From positions 1 through 38,252 of the forward strand of contig JAACJV010000008.1 in assembly GCA_021378535.1 (NCBI GenBank): 38,252 bases of DNA, read 5' to 3'. The number at the start of each line of letters is the position of its first letter. The first letter of the stretch is position 1. Below, in pieces: positions 10,247 to 19,559 of the stretch. The notes beneath the pieces were generated by a model, which was not told the origin of the DNA, made no database searches, and was given only the letters and a program-made list of their open reading frames with translations. The position numbers and the translations under genes were made by a program. The DNA is from Ureaplasma sp. Hg1 (lineage in GTDB: Bacteria > Bacillota_I > Bacilli_A > Mycoplasmatales > Mycoplasmoidaceae).

Positions 10247-11041
10247 TTATTTTTTAGTTTTAGTCTTATTGCTTTCATTAGCTAATTTATCATAGACACT
10301 AATCATTTGCGTACGAATGGTTTGCGTAAAAATTTCACTATCAATATTTATAAATTTGCTTGCTTGGATTGGATCACAAATCTCTGCTTTTAAATCATGA
10401 CTTTTTCGTTTTGGGTATACATTTCCAAGTGAATCTTCTTTTTCTATTCAACCACCACTATTGAATAATACAATTGGTTGAATAGCTATTAAGTTGGTGT
10501 ATGCTGGATGTAAACATCCGCTTTTGAATTCTCCGAATTCATCTTTAGCGCTACGTGTTCCTTCTGGAAAAACGACAATTGAACGACCTTCTTTAATATA
10601 TTTATTTTGTTTTTCAATTGTTGAATGTATTTGGCGTAAGTTATCACGGTCAATAAAAATTGTGTCAATTAGTTTCATTGGCGACGCAAATTTAGCTTTT
10701 TCTAATTCAATTTTACCGATGAAGATTGGATTAGAACCACCTAAATCCATAATTAATTTTAGAATTACTAAAGGATCAATGTTGCCCTTGTGGTTAACTA
10801 AATATAACATTTGTTTATTAGCTAATTTTTCACGTCCTGAACTAACAACGTTTGCTCCCTTAATAAAAATAGCTAAACTACAAAAGCTTCTAACTTTCTT
10901 GTAACGTTCTTCAATCGTATAAGCATCATCTGCTTTTTCATATTTTTTTAATCATCGGTTACAAGACCATAATTTCATCACTAAAACTAATGATGCAAAT
11001 GGAACTGCTATTCCGTGTAATATTTCTCTTAAAATTTTCAT
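10247..11041 (-). CDS. plsC: 1-acyl-sn-glycerol-3-phosphate acyltransferase
   Basis: A 264-residue membrane-associated acyltransferase of the PlsC/LPLAT family, which adds the second acyl chain to make phosphatidic acid. The catalytic H-x4-D box is NHKGNID, preceded by a hydrophobic N-terminal region, and the glycerol-phosphate-binding FPEGTRS box is intact. A hydrophobic stretch near residues 9-22 could anchor it. The start is preceded by AAAGGTGA, and a TATAAT at 11059-11064 may be its -10. The gene is single, with its own terminator. The C-terminus is Lys/Thr-rich. Confidence 0.92.
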
Positions 11042-11161
11042 TAAATCACCTTTAAGATATTATACACTATATCATCAATCTATTTTTAATAAATTAAAAA
11101 TATAAAATTTGTGATGTTTAAAAAATAAAATTAATTATCACAAATGAAATATTTAAATTAA

Positions 11162-11200
11162 AATACATTTCAAATTCAATAAAAGAATTTGAAATGTATT
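11162..11200 (-). terminator. Terminator of the SSB-like gene
   Basis: A perfect 16-bp stem (11162-11177 with 11185-11200) and 7-nt loop, about 70 nt after the stop codon, with a U-rich exit on the minus strand. Confidence 0.7.
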
Positions 11201-11270
11201 ATTTGATTAATATTAAAGTTTCTTGAGAATAAATTATCAATTACTTTTCAATAACATTTTTTTTAAATTA

Positions 11271-11534
11271 TTAAAAAAAATGAATATATTCACCAATAAT
11301 TTTATTCACTTGTGAAGGGTCTGATTGCAATCTCCCCTTAATGGCTAACTTAATGCCAACCTCAATAACATCACATTGATCTTTAAAAACTGTTTCATTA
11401 AAAAACACCTTTAAAGGTAAATCACACTTTGGTTTCACTTTTTCAAAATCATTGATTGCACTAATGTCAATCAAATATCCTCCACGAACTATTTGTTTAT
11501 CAACTACACTTCCATATAAAGCTATTAAATTCAT
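11271..11534 (-). CDS. Small single-stranded-DNA-binding-like (OB-fold) protein
   Basis: An 87-residue protein. Its start (MNLIALYGSVVDKQIV) and end (GIKLAIKGRLQSD...IIGEYIHFF) line up with the first and last strands of the bacterial SSB OB fold, where KKGxxVxVEGRLQT...xVVAExVQFL is typical. The middle is short and there is no acidic C-terminal tip, so it would lack the partner-recruiting tail of true SSB. A good ribosome-binding site (AGAGGTAA) precedes it. It follows cmk by about 96 nt and has its own terminator. It could be a divergent second SSB, a PriB-like primosome protein or another OB-fold protein. The assignment rests on motif likeness only. Confidence 0.5.
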   Translation of the reverse strand: MNLIALYGSVVDKQIVRGGYLIDISAINDFEKVKPKCDLPLKVFFNETVFKDQCDVIEVGIKLAIKGRLQSDPSQVNKIIGEYIHFF

Positions 11535-11630
11535 TTTTATTACCTCTATTTAATTATCTTATTAATTAAATAGTTCAACACTTAAAATGTTGCTATTTAC
11601 GTTGTAAATTAATATAGTTTTTTTGCTAAT

Positions 11631-12281
11631 TTACTTGTTGTATAATTGTTCAATCACTCTTACTACTTCATCAATACTTAAACTAGAAGTGTCTAAAACA
11701 ATTGCATCATCAGCCCGCTTTAAAGGTGCGATAACACGATTAATATCTTTTGAGTCACGCATTTCAATGTCTTTTAGAATGTCTTGGTATTGATATTTAA
11801 TTCCATTATTTTTATCTTGTAATTCCTCTAAACGACGTTGCGCTCGAATTTTAGCTGAAGCAATAAGAAAAATTTTTATATCAGCATTAGGTAGCACGAT
11901 TGTTCCAATGTCTCGACCGTCCATAATTACATCGTGATTAGCTGCAATTCTTTGTTGATCCAATAAACACTTTGCACGTACTTCAGGAATAATGGCAATT
12001 TTACTAGTTAGCGATGCTACTATCGGACTGTTTATTAAATTTGCTACATTAGTTGAATTAAGAAAAACTTTATCTCCATCTAAGGTAATATCTACGTCTA
12101 ATAACATTGCTTTCAAAACATCAATGTTTTGATAATCTAATTTTTTTTGAATGATATGTAATGCATAAGCACGAAACATTGAACCAGTATTTACATAGAG
12201 TAAATTTAGTTTTTTTGCTAAAATTTTAGCAACAGTTGACTTGCCTGAACCCGCTGGTCCATCAATCGCTATTTGTTTCAT
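11631..12281 (-). CDS. cmk: Cytidylate (CMP/dCMP) kinase
   Basis: A 216-residue nucleoside monophosphate kinase that phosphorylates CMP and dCMP. The Walker A loop is IDGPAGSGKST at about residues 6-16, the nucleotide-binding VNTGSMFRAYA follows, then IMDGRDIGTIVLPNADIKIFL and the lid with RAQRRLEEL. DSKDINRVIAPLKRADDAIVLDTS near the C-terminus is also typical. The start has AGGAGGT, the strongest ribosome-binding site in this part. It lies 19 nt after the upstream membrane-protein gene, so the two are likely cotranscribed. Confidence 0.95.
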   Translation of the reverse strand: MKQIAIDGPAGSGKSTVAKILAKKLNLLYVNTGSMFRAYALHIIQKKLDYQNIDVLKAMLLDVDITLDGDKVFLNSTNVANLINSPIVASLTSKIAIIPEVRAKCLLDQQRIAANHDVIMDGRDIGTIVLPNADIKIFLIASAKIRAQRRLEELQDKNNGIKYQYQDILKDIEMRDSKDINRVIAPLKRADDAIVLDTSSLSIDEVVRVIEQLYNK

Positions 12282-12300
12282 TTAAGTACCTCCTGATTAA

Positions 12301-12948
12301 CTATAAAACCATTAGAGTTAAAACAGCTATTGCGACTGCAAAACCAATAATAACTAATATTATTAAAAGAGCTACAATGGTTCGATAAAAATGGTTGAAA
12401 TCCCTAGTATCACTAATTACATCATTTTTAACTTTTGGTAAATCAACATTAGAAGTTTGATTAACGTTGATAACTAATTGGTTAAGTTTAGCTAAGTTAT
12501 GTTTACTTTCAAGTGGAAAAGCATTAATTTTATCGTAAAGCTTAGCAATGTCTTGTCGTAAAGCAATGATTTTTTTGTATTGTCCTTGGCCCTCAAGAAT
12601 GTCTTCATGAACATATCCCGAATCCTTTTTATAAGTATATTCAATCTCGCTTCAATTTAAAACATCTTCACTTTTATTAATAATATATTTTAAATCCATT
12701 TGTTCCATAATATTTCAAAGGTTTTTAATTTCTTGATGTTTATCTAAATCAGTATTATCAATGTAGATTACTTCTAATAAATATTGGTTAGTTTGTTTAA
12801 AAGAATTTTTGATTATGGGATTTATTTTATCAATTTGTCGAATGTAACTTCCGATTTTTTTATTACGGATTGTTAATTGATTGAATACCATTCCTTTTCT
12901 TTTAATTTGTTCACGGTAATCTTTATATTTTTCATATCTTGTTTGCAT
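12301..12948 (-). CDS. Unknown coiled-coil protein with C-terminal membrane anchor
   Basis: I do not recognise a family. The 215-residue product is charged and helical for about 185 residues (Lys, Gln, Ile, Asn rich) and ends in one hydrophobic segment of about 25 residues (IVALLIILVIIGFAVAIAVL) with only three residues after it, the design of a tail-anchored cytoplasmic protein. TGA codes Trp at 12715-12717 and further on. The start has AAAGGGTGAA upstream. An extended -10-like TGCTATTAT lies on the minus strand near 12977-12985, divergent from the ferredoxin promoter. It precedes cmk by 19 nt. Its topology suggests a SNARE-like or t-SNARE-shaped helix bundle, but no function can be claimed. 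Confidence 0.6.
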
Positions 12949-12976
12949 TTCTTCACCCTTTTAATATATAAACGTC

Positions 12977-12985
12977 TATAATAGC
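12977..12985. promoter_or_regulatory. Divergent promoter elements between the membrane protein and ferredoxin genes
   Basis: The plus strand carries TATAAT at 12977-12982; read on the minus strand the same bases give TGCTATTAT, an extended -10. One short element could thus serve both directions. No clear -35 is seen on either strand. Confidence 0.4.
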
Positions 12986-13027
12986 ACTATAAACATTATA
13001 TATTAATAATTATGAAAGGAACTAAAA

Positions 13028-13261
13028 ATGGATATAATTGCTGTTGTTGATAAAGCAAAATGCATTGGCTGTGCTTCTTGTGAAATGGTTTGTCCCGTCG
13101 AGGCAATTCGGGTTGGTGAAGATTTTAAAGCTTGAGCTAATGAAAAATGTATTGCGTGCGGGGCTTGCTGTGCGGTCTGTCCGACCCAATGTATTACGAT
13201 GGAAGCAATTGACGTTTGAAAAACTAAAGTCGCAGAAGAATTATCTAAACATAAAAAATAG
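13028..13261 (+). CDS. 2[4Fe-4S] ferredoxin
   Basis: A 77-residue clostridial-type ferredoxin with two 4Fe-4S binding sets: C12-x2-C15-x2-C18-x3-C22-P and C41-x2-C44-x2-C47-x3-C51-P, in CIGCASCEMVCP and CIACGACCAVCP. Extra cysteines sit at 48 and 55. Both Trp residues are TGA, so a standard-code reading breaks it; only shadow frames look open. AAAGGA precedes the start. It is a low-potential electron carrier. Its partners are not in view; candidates are IspG/IspH of the MEP pathway (dxs is at 29502) or a pyruvate:ferredoxin oxidoreductase. The region is more GC-rich than its neighbours because of the Cys/Gly/Ala content. It is convergent with acpS and shares a terminator. Confidence 0.9.
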
Positions 13262-13310
13262 TAACTCATCTAATCGCATCACGATTAGTTTATGAATTAC
13301 TATTTTTTAT
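13251..13310. terminator. Two-way terminator between ferredoxin and acpS
   Basis: A long stem pairs 13251-13276 with 13282-13310, with a small bulge, and is flanked by A/T runs on both sides. The ferredoxin stop codon (13259-13261) lies inside the left arm; acpS ends 23 nt beyond the right arm. Confidence 0.85.
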
Positions 13311-13332
13311 ATCTATAAGGAAACTAACAGCT

Positions 13333-13680
13333 TTAGTTCGCTAAAACAACTAAAGCTGTTGCCACAACATAATTTGTTTCGTGGCTGATACTTAAACTTA
13401 TTAAATAATTTTGAAAATTGCAACATGGTTGATCACGGTTATTATAAATTTCAATGTGGTGCATAAGAAGCCTTCGATCTAACGCTTTAATGATTGCTTC
13501 CTTGGCAGCCCAACGACTTGCAATAAATTCTTTTTTTAATCTTACATTATTAATTAGTAAGTATTCTTTATATTCATTAGATGTTAAGAAACGCTTTAAT
13601 AATTTTTCGTTATTAAATTCTGCTCGATTAAGATTAACTATATCAACACCCTGATTAATAAAATAACCATAGAATTGCAT
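13333..13680 (-). CDS. acpS: Holo-[acyl-carrier-protein] synthase
   Basis: A 115-residue AcpS that transfers phosphopantetheine from CoA to acyl carrier protein. The Mg-binding aspartate is in QGVDIVNLNR (Asp13) and the second ligand in SRWAAKEAIIKA (Glu61). The C-terminal ISLSISHETNYVVATALVV strand is typical. The ribosome-binding site lies inside the end of the gpsB-like gene; the start is 2 nt after that gene's stop, so the pair is coupled. Length matches the family (115-125). Confidence 0.92.
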   Translation of the reverse strand: MQFYGYFINQGVDIVNLNRAEFNNEKLLKRFLTSNEYKEYLLINNVRLKKEFIASRWAAKEAIIKALDRRLLMHHIEIYNNRDQPCCNFQNYLISLSISHETNYVVATALVVLAN

Positions 13681-13682
13681 GA

Positions 13683-14036
13683 TTATGTATTACCTTGGTT
13701 TTTATCTTGTTTAATTTGATCCATATCGCGTTTTAAATTTTCCATTTGTTTTACCATATGGTTATTTTGAAAACCAGTCTTATTCATTTCAGCAACATGC
13801 TGATTTAGTGATTTAACATTATTTTTTAAATTGATGTTTTCGTTATTAAGTTTTTCATTTTCTTTTTTTACATCATTTCGTAAACGTTCAAGATTTTGGT
13901 TATCAATGCTGATGGCTTCCATTTTTTTTAAAATTTCATCTAGTGTAAGATCTACCTGATTGGTGTCATAACCATTAAGTTGTGTCTCAAATTTTGTATC
14001 TACAATTTTAGTTATAAATGTTTGAATATCTTTCAT
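13683..14036 (-). CDS. DivIVA/GpsB-domain cell-division protein
   Basis: A 117-residue protein. The N-terminal 40 residues (ITKIVDTKFETQLNGYDTNQVD) match the DivIVA/GpsB membrane-curvature domain, in which a short helix pair carries an F...GYxxxxVD pattern. A coiled coil follows to about residue 110, rich in Asn, Lys and Glu. In Firmicutes such proteins sit at the division site or poles and recruit partners. The start is preceded by GGGTAA, a moderate ribosome-binding site. It forms a two-gene operon with acpS and diverges from rnhC. I assign the domain with fair confidence and the cellular role only by family. Confidence 0.72.
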   Translation of the reverse strand: MKDIQTFITKIVDTKFETQLNGYDTNQVDLTLDEILKKMEAISIDNQNLERLRNDVKKENEKLNNENINLKNNVKSLNQHVAEMNKTGFQNNHMVKQMENLKRDMDQIKQDKNQGNT

Positions 14037-14110
14037 TTTATTACCCGCTTATCTTATTTTATATAATATTAATATATAATAAATTAAAACACATTAAAGG
14101 GAATGATGAC

Positions 14111-15028
14111 ATGAAAAATATTGTTTATAGCTTAAATCAAGAAGAAGTAATCGAACTTCAACTAAAATTAAAAGACCATTTAGTTGATACTAAAATTTAC
14201 CACGTCAAAGCTACCTATCAAATTTTTGATACCAAAATTTATATTTATAATAGTAATAAAATTGTTTTGCAAGGTAAGAGTACAAAGGTTGTAGCGAGTA
14301 AATTTTTTGATAAATATGAAATGATTAATCAACCTGCTAAGAGTGAATCAGAACAAAAATATTATAATTTAAAAAACTTTAATACCATTGGTAGTGATGA
14401 GGTTGGTGTTGGCGATTTTTTTGGTGGTTTAATTGTTTGTGCGGCCTATTTAAAAAAAGAAAATATTGAAGCAGTTAAAGCTTTAGGTGTTAAGGATTCA
14501 AAAAAACTAACTGATGCCCAAATGCTAAGAATGTATCCTGAATTAATTAAATTAGTAACTTATGAAATCCGTCATTTAAGTCCTAAACAATATAATAAAA
14601 TGTATGAACAATATCAAAATAGTCACATTCTTAAGGCTTATTTACATCATCACGCTATCACTTCTTTAGCCTACCGGATTGAAGAACCATTCAAAGTAAT
14701 TATTGACCAATTTGCAAGTAAAGATAATTATTATAAATATTTACGAAGCTTAAATTTAGAAAGAACAGATATTGATATCTTTGCAACGCAAGCTGAAAGT
14801 CATTATGATGCTGTTGCCTGTGCTTCCATTATTGCGCGGGTTGAATGAATTAGACAAATGACTAATTTAAGCAAAAAAATTGATATCAATTTACCGTTTG
14901 GTGCTAGTGATATCAAAGTGATAGTCGCTGCTAATGCAGTGTTAATGGAATACGGTGAAGCCTTTTTAAGAAAAATAGCAAAGGAACATTTCAAAACAAT
15001 GGATGATCTCCTTATTGCTAAAAAATAG
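14111..15028 (+). CDS. rnhC: Ribonuclease HIII
   Basis: A 305-residue RNase HIII that cuts RNA in RNA-DNA hybrids. The N-terminal 85 residues form the TBP-like substrate-binding domain of the HIII type. The catalytic core starts with IGSDEVGVGDFFGG (the family usually has GTDEVGTGDYFGP), and later DSKKLTD, IIDQFASKDNY and the SHYDAVACASIIARVEW motif supply the acidic residues (Asp, Glu, Asp). A TGA at 14847-14849 codes the Trp after RVE. The start follows AAAGGGA. It diverges from the gpsB-like gene; two TATAAT words (14062-14067 and 14075-14080) lie upstream. The stop codon sits within the terminator stem. Confidence 0.93.
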
Positions 15029-15050
15029 TTGTGAAAACAACTATTTTTTT
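15020..15050. terminator. Two-way terminator carrying the stop codons of rnhC and the LRR gene
   Basis: A perfect 13-bp stem (15020-15032 with 15037-15049), GAAA loop and seven T after it on the plus strand. The rnhC stop (15026-15028) is in the left arm; the LRR gene stop on the minus strand (15049-15051) begins at the edge of the right arm. Confidence 0.88.
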
Positions 15051-17085
15051 AATAACCTTCATCAGGGTCGACTTCAATTGCATTTTGTTTATCTAAGCGT
15101 TCACGCTTTTTAGCTGATCGTCATAAACTAATACAAATTAAAACCACAACTAATAGCGATGCTAACACTGACATTACGATAATTGTAATGTGGGTATAAC
15201 GGTGACTAGCCTCTGAGTTATCTTTGTTACCAGCAAAATTTCAATTTTGTTTTGTATTCTTTTGATACTTAGATAAATCACCAGCTAAAAAATTATTACT
15301 GACATCAATGACTAATTTATCACTTAATTTAGCAATGGAATCAATTGGTAAAGAAGTTAATTTATTATCATTTAGAGATAATGTTTCTAAATGAAGGTTT
15401 TTGTCAAAAACCCCATTAGGGAAATTAACTAATTGATTGTAGCCTAAGTCTAGTTTAGTCATATTAATTAAACTATTAAATGTTTGTAAAATAATTTTAT
15501 TAATTTTATTATAACTTAGATCTAAGGTGCTAATTTGTTGATTGTTTTGGAATGCGTTAGCTTCAATCGTTTGAATATTATTATGACTTAAATCTACTTT
15601 TTTTAATAATAGGCTATTATTAAAAATTGAATTAGGAATAGTATCTAACATATTATTACTTAGATTAATATCAACTAGGTTTGTAACATCCTGAAAAACA
15701 CTTCCAATGTGGGTACTAACAATTCGATTATTCGATAAATCCAATGTTTTAATAATATTATTATTCCCAAATTGTGAACTGTTTGTAAAATTTATTATAT
15801 TGTTACTTAAATCTAAATTAACAATATTGGTTGCGTTCAAAATAACATTCGGAATATTTGCTATTTTATCACCACTTAGTAATAACGTGATTGGTTGGGG
15901 ATTATTACTATATGTTCAAGATCCAAATATTAGCTTAGGAATATCACTGAAATTTAATGTTGAAACGTTAGTGGCATTATTAAGGTTATTAAAATTGATT
16001 GTTGAAATATTTGTATTGCTTTGCATGTTTAATGTTTTTAAACTACTAATATTAACAGCAGCTGGAATATCACTAAAAGCATTAGAACTTAAATCAATAT
16101 TGGTTAACTTACCATTATTTTTAAAACAATCGTTTGGCAATGATTTTAAACTTCCATTTAATTGAATATCAGTTAAATTAACTAACCCGCCGAAGACATC
16201 TTGTGATGGATTAGTAAACGAAATTTTCATTTCATTATCCGTACTAATTGTAAGATTAGTAAGCTTACTTAAGTTCTTAAAAATATTTAAGGTTTCAATT
16301 GGTGTTTTTGTATTAGGTAGATACATTGTTTCGAAATCAGTTGTTTGTAAGGTTAAATTTTTTAGGTTTACCATATCACAAAAAGCATGTTTTGAGCCCA
16401 GGGCTGATGGTGCTAAAAACCCATTTAAATTAGTTAAATCTAAATTTAAAGAAACTAAATTTTGATAACTATTTTCTAAAAAACTAGTATCAATACTATG
16501 GGTAGTTGTTGATGAGGAATTAATAAAAGTTGATGAATTTAAATCTAACGTTAACTGTTCAAGCTGCTTGTTATTAGCTAAAAAACTTGTATCAATTTTA
16601 ATATCATTATCACTCACTATAGATAATTTTTTTAATTTTTGATTACTATATAAAAAAACATTTGATTGTTTAGTTGCTGTTTTAATATCACTAATATTAC
16701 CTTTAATTGTTAAAGCGGTTAGACTAGTTAAGCCCTCTAAAATATCAGTCGTTAAATCAATTTTTTGATTACTATTAACCTTTAATGTTACTACTTTAGC
16801 TAAATCAGTTGGATCAGTTGTTGAAGCTAGTGTTAATGGTTTAGAAGGTTGCGGTTTTTGAGCATTTATGTTATTGATAATCGCTGTCCCAAAAATAGTA
16901 CCATACTTACTTTGATAAGTCGTTGTTGTTGGTACTGTAATTTTTTGATTTGTTACTTGTTCATTTAACATTGGAGTTAAGGTTGTTTTATTATTAACTA
17001 AAGAACCTGTAACGGCTGCACTAGCTATAATAAAAACAAAATTAAAACCTAGTAAGCAACTAATGATCTTGCGCTTATAATTCAT
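15049..17085 (-). CDS. Leucine-rich-repeat surface protein with C-terminal membrane anchor
   Basis: A 678-residue protein of BspA/LRR type. An N-terminal hydrophobic segment (about residues 6-30, IISCLLGFNFVFIIASAAV) would direct export. Residues 100-400 contain irregular leucine-rich segments such as LVNLTDIQLNGSLKSLPNDCF. Residues 415-605 contain at least seven regular 22-24-residue repeats of the pattern NLVDINLSNNMLDTIPNSIF or MTKLDLGYNQLVNFPNGVF. One membrane segment (about residues 626-652) followed by RSAKKRER and an acidic tail anchors it, so the repeats face outward. LRR arrays bind proteins or carbohydrates; adhesion is a reasonable inference. The start was placed at 17085 because TATAAT (17092-17097) lies just 6 nt upstream, which implies a leaderless mRNA; an upstream GTG at 17109 would fall outside the transcript. 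Confidence 0.85.
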
Positions 17086-17091
17086 AATATA

Positions 17092-17097
17092 ATTATA
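17092..17097 (-). promoter_or_regulatory. -10 element abutting the LRR gene start (leaderless mRNA)
   Basis: TATAAT on the minus strand, 6 nt from the ATG at 17085. Transcription would start at or within a base or two of the ATG. No Shine-Dalgarno sequence is present. Confidence 0.55.
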
Positions 17098-17174
17098 CAA
17101 AAACATCACGACAATAATTAAAAAACATTATCTAAAAGATTGATACTTTAATGGTAATCAATAAAAATTGATAT

Positions 17175-17201
17175 TAAAAAGTGACACCAATGATGATGTC
17201 A
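17175..17201 (-). terminator. Terminator of the obg-nadE-pheS-pheT operon
   Basis: An 8-bp stem (17182-17189 with 17194-17201, one G-U pair), 4-nt loop and a U5 tail on the minus strand, 13 nt after the pheT stop codon. Confidence 0.75.
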
Positions 17202-17213
17202 TAATTAATTATT

Positions 17214-19550
17214 CTATTTAGAGTAAGTTTTTATTATTTCAGCAACTTGATTTGTACAATTATCAATTTCAGTAATATTGAATGTTTTTTGATATGATTG
17301 AATATTGTAGTTGATGGTGTAAGTTATTAAAGCATCATTTTGATATTTATCTTTAACAATTACATTTTCAATATTTGGTAATTTCTTCAAATCATTTAAT
17401 ACTTTAATAATTTTTGTTTCCTTACCTAAGGTGATATTAACATCTCGACTAATTGCTAAAGCACTAGCTATCTTTTGATACTGAGTGGCTTTTTGTTTAG
17501 TTTCTTTAAGTATTAAATCAAGGTTTAAGGTAATTCCAAAAACTGGTGTTGCTAAATCATACTTCTTTAATTGGTTATGTCTTATTTGACCAACATAACC
17601 AATGATTTGTTTATTTTTATCAATAATAGCTAAAGCATTCTCAGGATAAAAATTAGGACATTCTTTAAAAGTTCGATAATTTAATTCAACGTTAAACTTT
17701 TCTAATAGACTAGTTACTAAAGCTTTAGCTGTCATCATATCTAGTGGTACTTTTGTTTTGTTTAAACATGATTGATAAAGTGGTGTAGCTAATAAAATAG
17801 TTAAATTTTTAAAGCTTTTAGTTTTATCACATAACTGTTGGATCTCAAAAATATTATGAAGCGGTCGTTTCCGAGCATTATTATATTTTAATACATCTAA
17901 TAAACTAGCAAATAAATTAGTTCTTAAATATTCGCGTTGTTTACTAATGGCATTAATAACTTGATAAGATGAATCTAATTCATAAAAGTTAAATGAATCA
18001 TTATTAATTTCGTTTGTTAAATTATAAGTCTTAGTTTCGTAACAACCAAAATCAATTAAAAAATTTCTAATTGATCTAAGGTCATTATAACGTTGATAAT
18101 TTTTATCAACAATGACACTAGCTGTAATTGGTAAGGGATGTAAATTATTTACATCTTCTAACTTCATAATTTCTTCATAAATATCGTGAACGTTATTAAT
18201 ATCCAAACGCATTGGGTGAGCAATAATCGAGGTGTTACTACATTCTAAATTTAAAAGTTTAGTCTTGTGTTTTAAACTTGATAAATGTTTTTTGATTCCT
18301 AAAAAAGCATTTAATTCACCGATTGAAATAGCGATTGGTTTAACTTGCGGTATTTTGATATTATTTATAACTTTAATCGTTTCAACATATGGTTCAAGCG
18401 TTTTTATCAATTCACTAATGGTTAGTTTTGTTGTTCATAAACTTAATGGTTTACTAAATCTAATTCCAGCTGATGTGGTCGCTTTTAAACGTTCAACAGT
18501 TGCTGCAATTTTATTATAATTAAAATTAGCTACTTCAGCATAAATTGCTTTTGTAGTATTATCTACCTTAGAATTAGCAGCACCAATTATGCCAGCTAAA
18601 GCGATTGTTTTATTTTCATCACAAATAATTAAATCACCTTTTTTAAGATGGTATTCTTGATTATCTAGACCAATCATAATTTCATCTTTAGTAGCATTTT
18701 TAACTGTTATTGAACCTTCGATTTTGGCTTGATCAAAAAAGTGTAAGGGATTAGCTGTAAATAAACTAACGTAATTAGCTAGATCAACAATGTTATCTTG
18801 TGGTTTAACATTACAATTCATTAGTTCACCTTTAATTGATCATAATGTTCGTTGATAATTTACTCCATTTAAAGCAACAATACTATAAGCGTTAACATCA
18901 TCACTTTTAATGTTTACTTCAAGTTCGTGTTTCTTACTTATTTTCAAATCAAAATCTAGCGGTAAAATATATTCCCATCTAAAGTAAATAGCAATTTCAC
19001 TTACAAATGCAATTAATCCATTTAATTCATTTCGATTACTCGGAATTGCAATATCATATATTTTATCTTCTAAACCTAAATATTTTAAAGGGTTGTTGTT
19101 ATCAATTTTAACTTCGTCAATAAAAATAATTTGGTTTTTGTCTCATTCACTAATAACCGCATGATTGTGCGGGGTTAATTCATGGTAGGCACACATCATG
19201 CCATGACTTGTCACACCACGCATATCACGTTCGGCAATTGTCATTCCACTTATCATTTTAACGCCCTCACGTGCTACAACAACATTGTGGTTGGGAGCTA
19301 ATTGATCTGCACTACAAATAATTTCACGGATTTCATTATTAACCTTCACTTGACAAATATTTAAAGTATCAGCGTTAGGATGTTTTTTAACTTCCATAAT
19401 TCGTCCAATCGTTAAATCAGGAGTGTATGGGTGAGTGATTATTTGCTCAACTTCCATGCCAACAGCGTTACATGCATCAATCAAACGAGCATCACTAATA
19501 TTAACAAATTTTGGTAATAATTTTACTATTAGGTTTTTAGTAATTAACAT
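17214..19550 (-). CDS. pheT: Phenylalanyl-tRNA synthetase beta subunit
   Basis: A 778-residue PheT that forms the (alpha-beta)2 enzyme with PheS to charge tRNA-Phe. The N-terminal EMAP-II-like tRNA-binding domain is at about residues 38-155 (HPNADTLNICQV, REIICSADQ, RDMRGVTSHGMMCA). The B3/B4 editing region follows (GAANSKVDNTT), then the B5 domain, a catalytic-like core (REYLRTNLFASLLDVLKYN) and a C-terminal ferredoxin-fold anticodon-binding domain (AISRDVNITLGKET). AGGAG precedes the start. The gene is 9 nt after pheS. Several TGA codons code Trp, including 18433-18435 and 19141-19143. Confidence 0.95.
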
Positions 19551-19559
19551 GATAAACTC

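Noticed and set aside
13038-13295. 85-residue open frame on the plus strand and 88-residue frame on the minus strand at 13003-13269
   Set aside because: Both are shadows of the ferredoxin gene, whose own frame is interrupted by TGA under the standard code but has eight correctly spaced cysteines.
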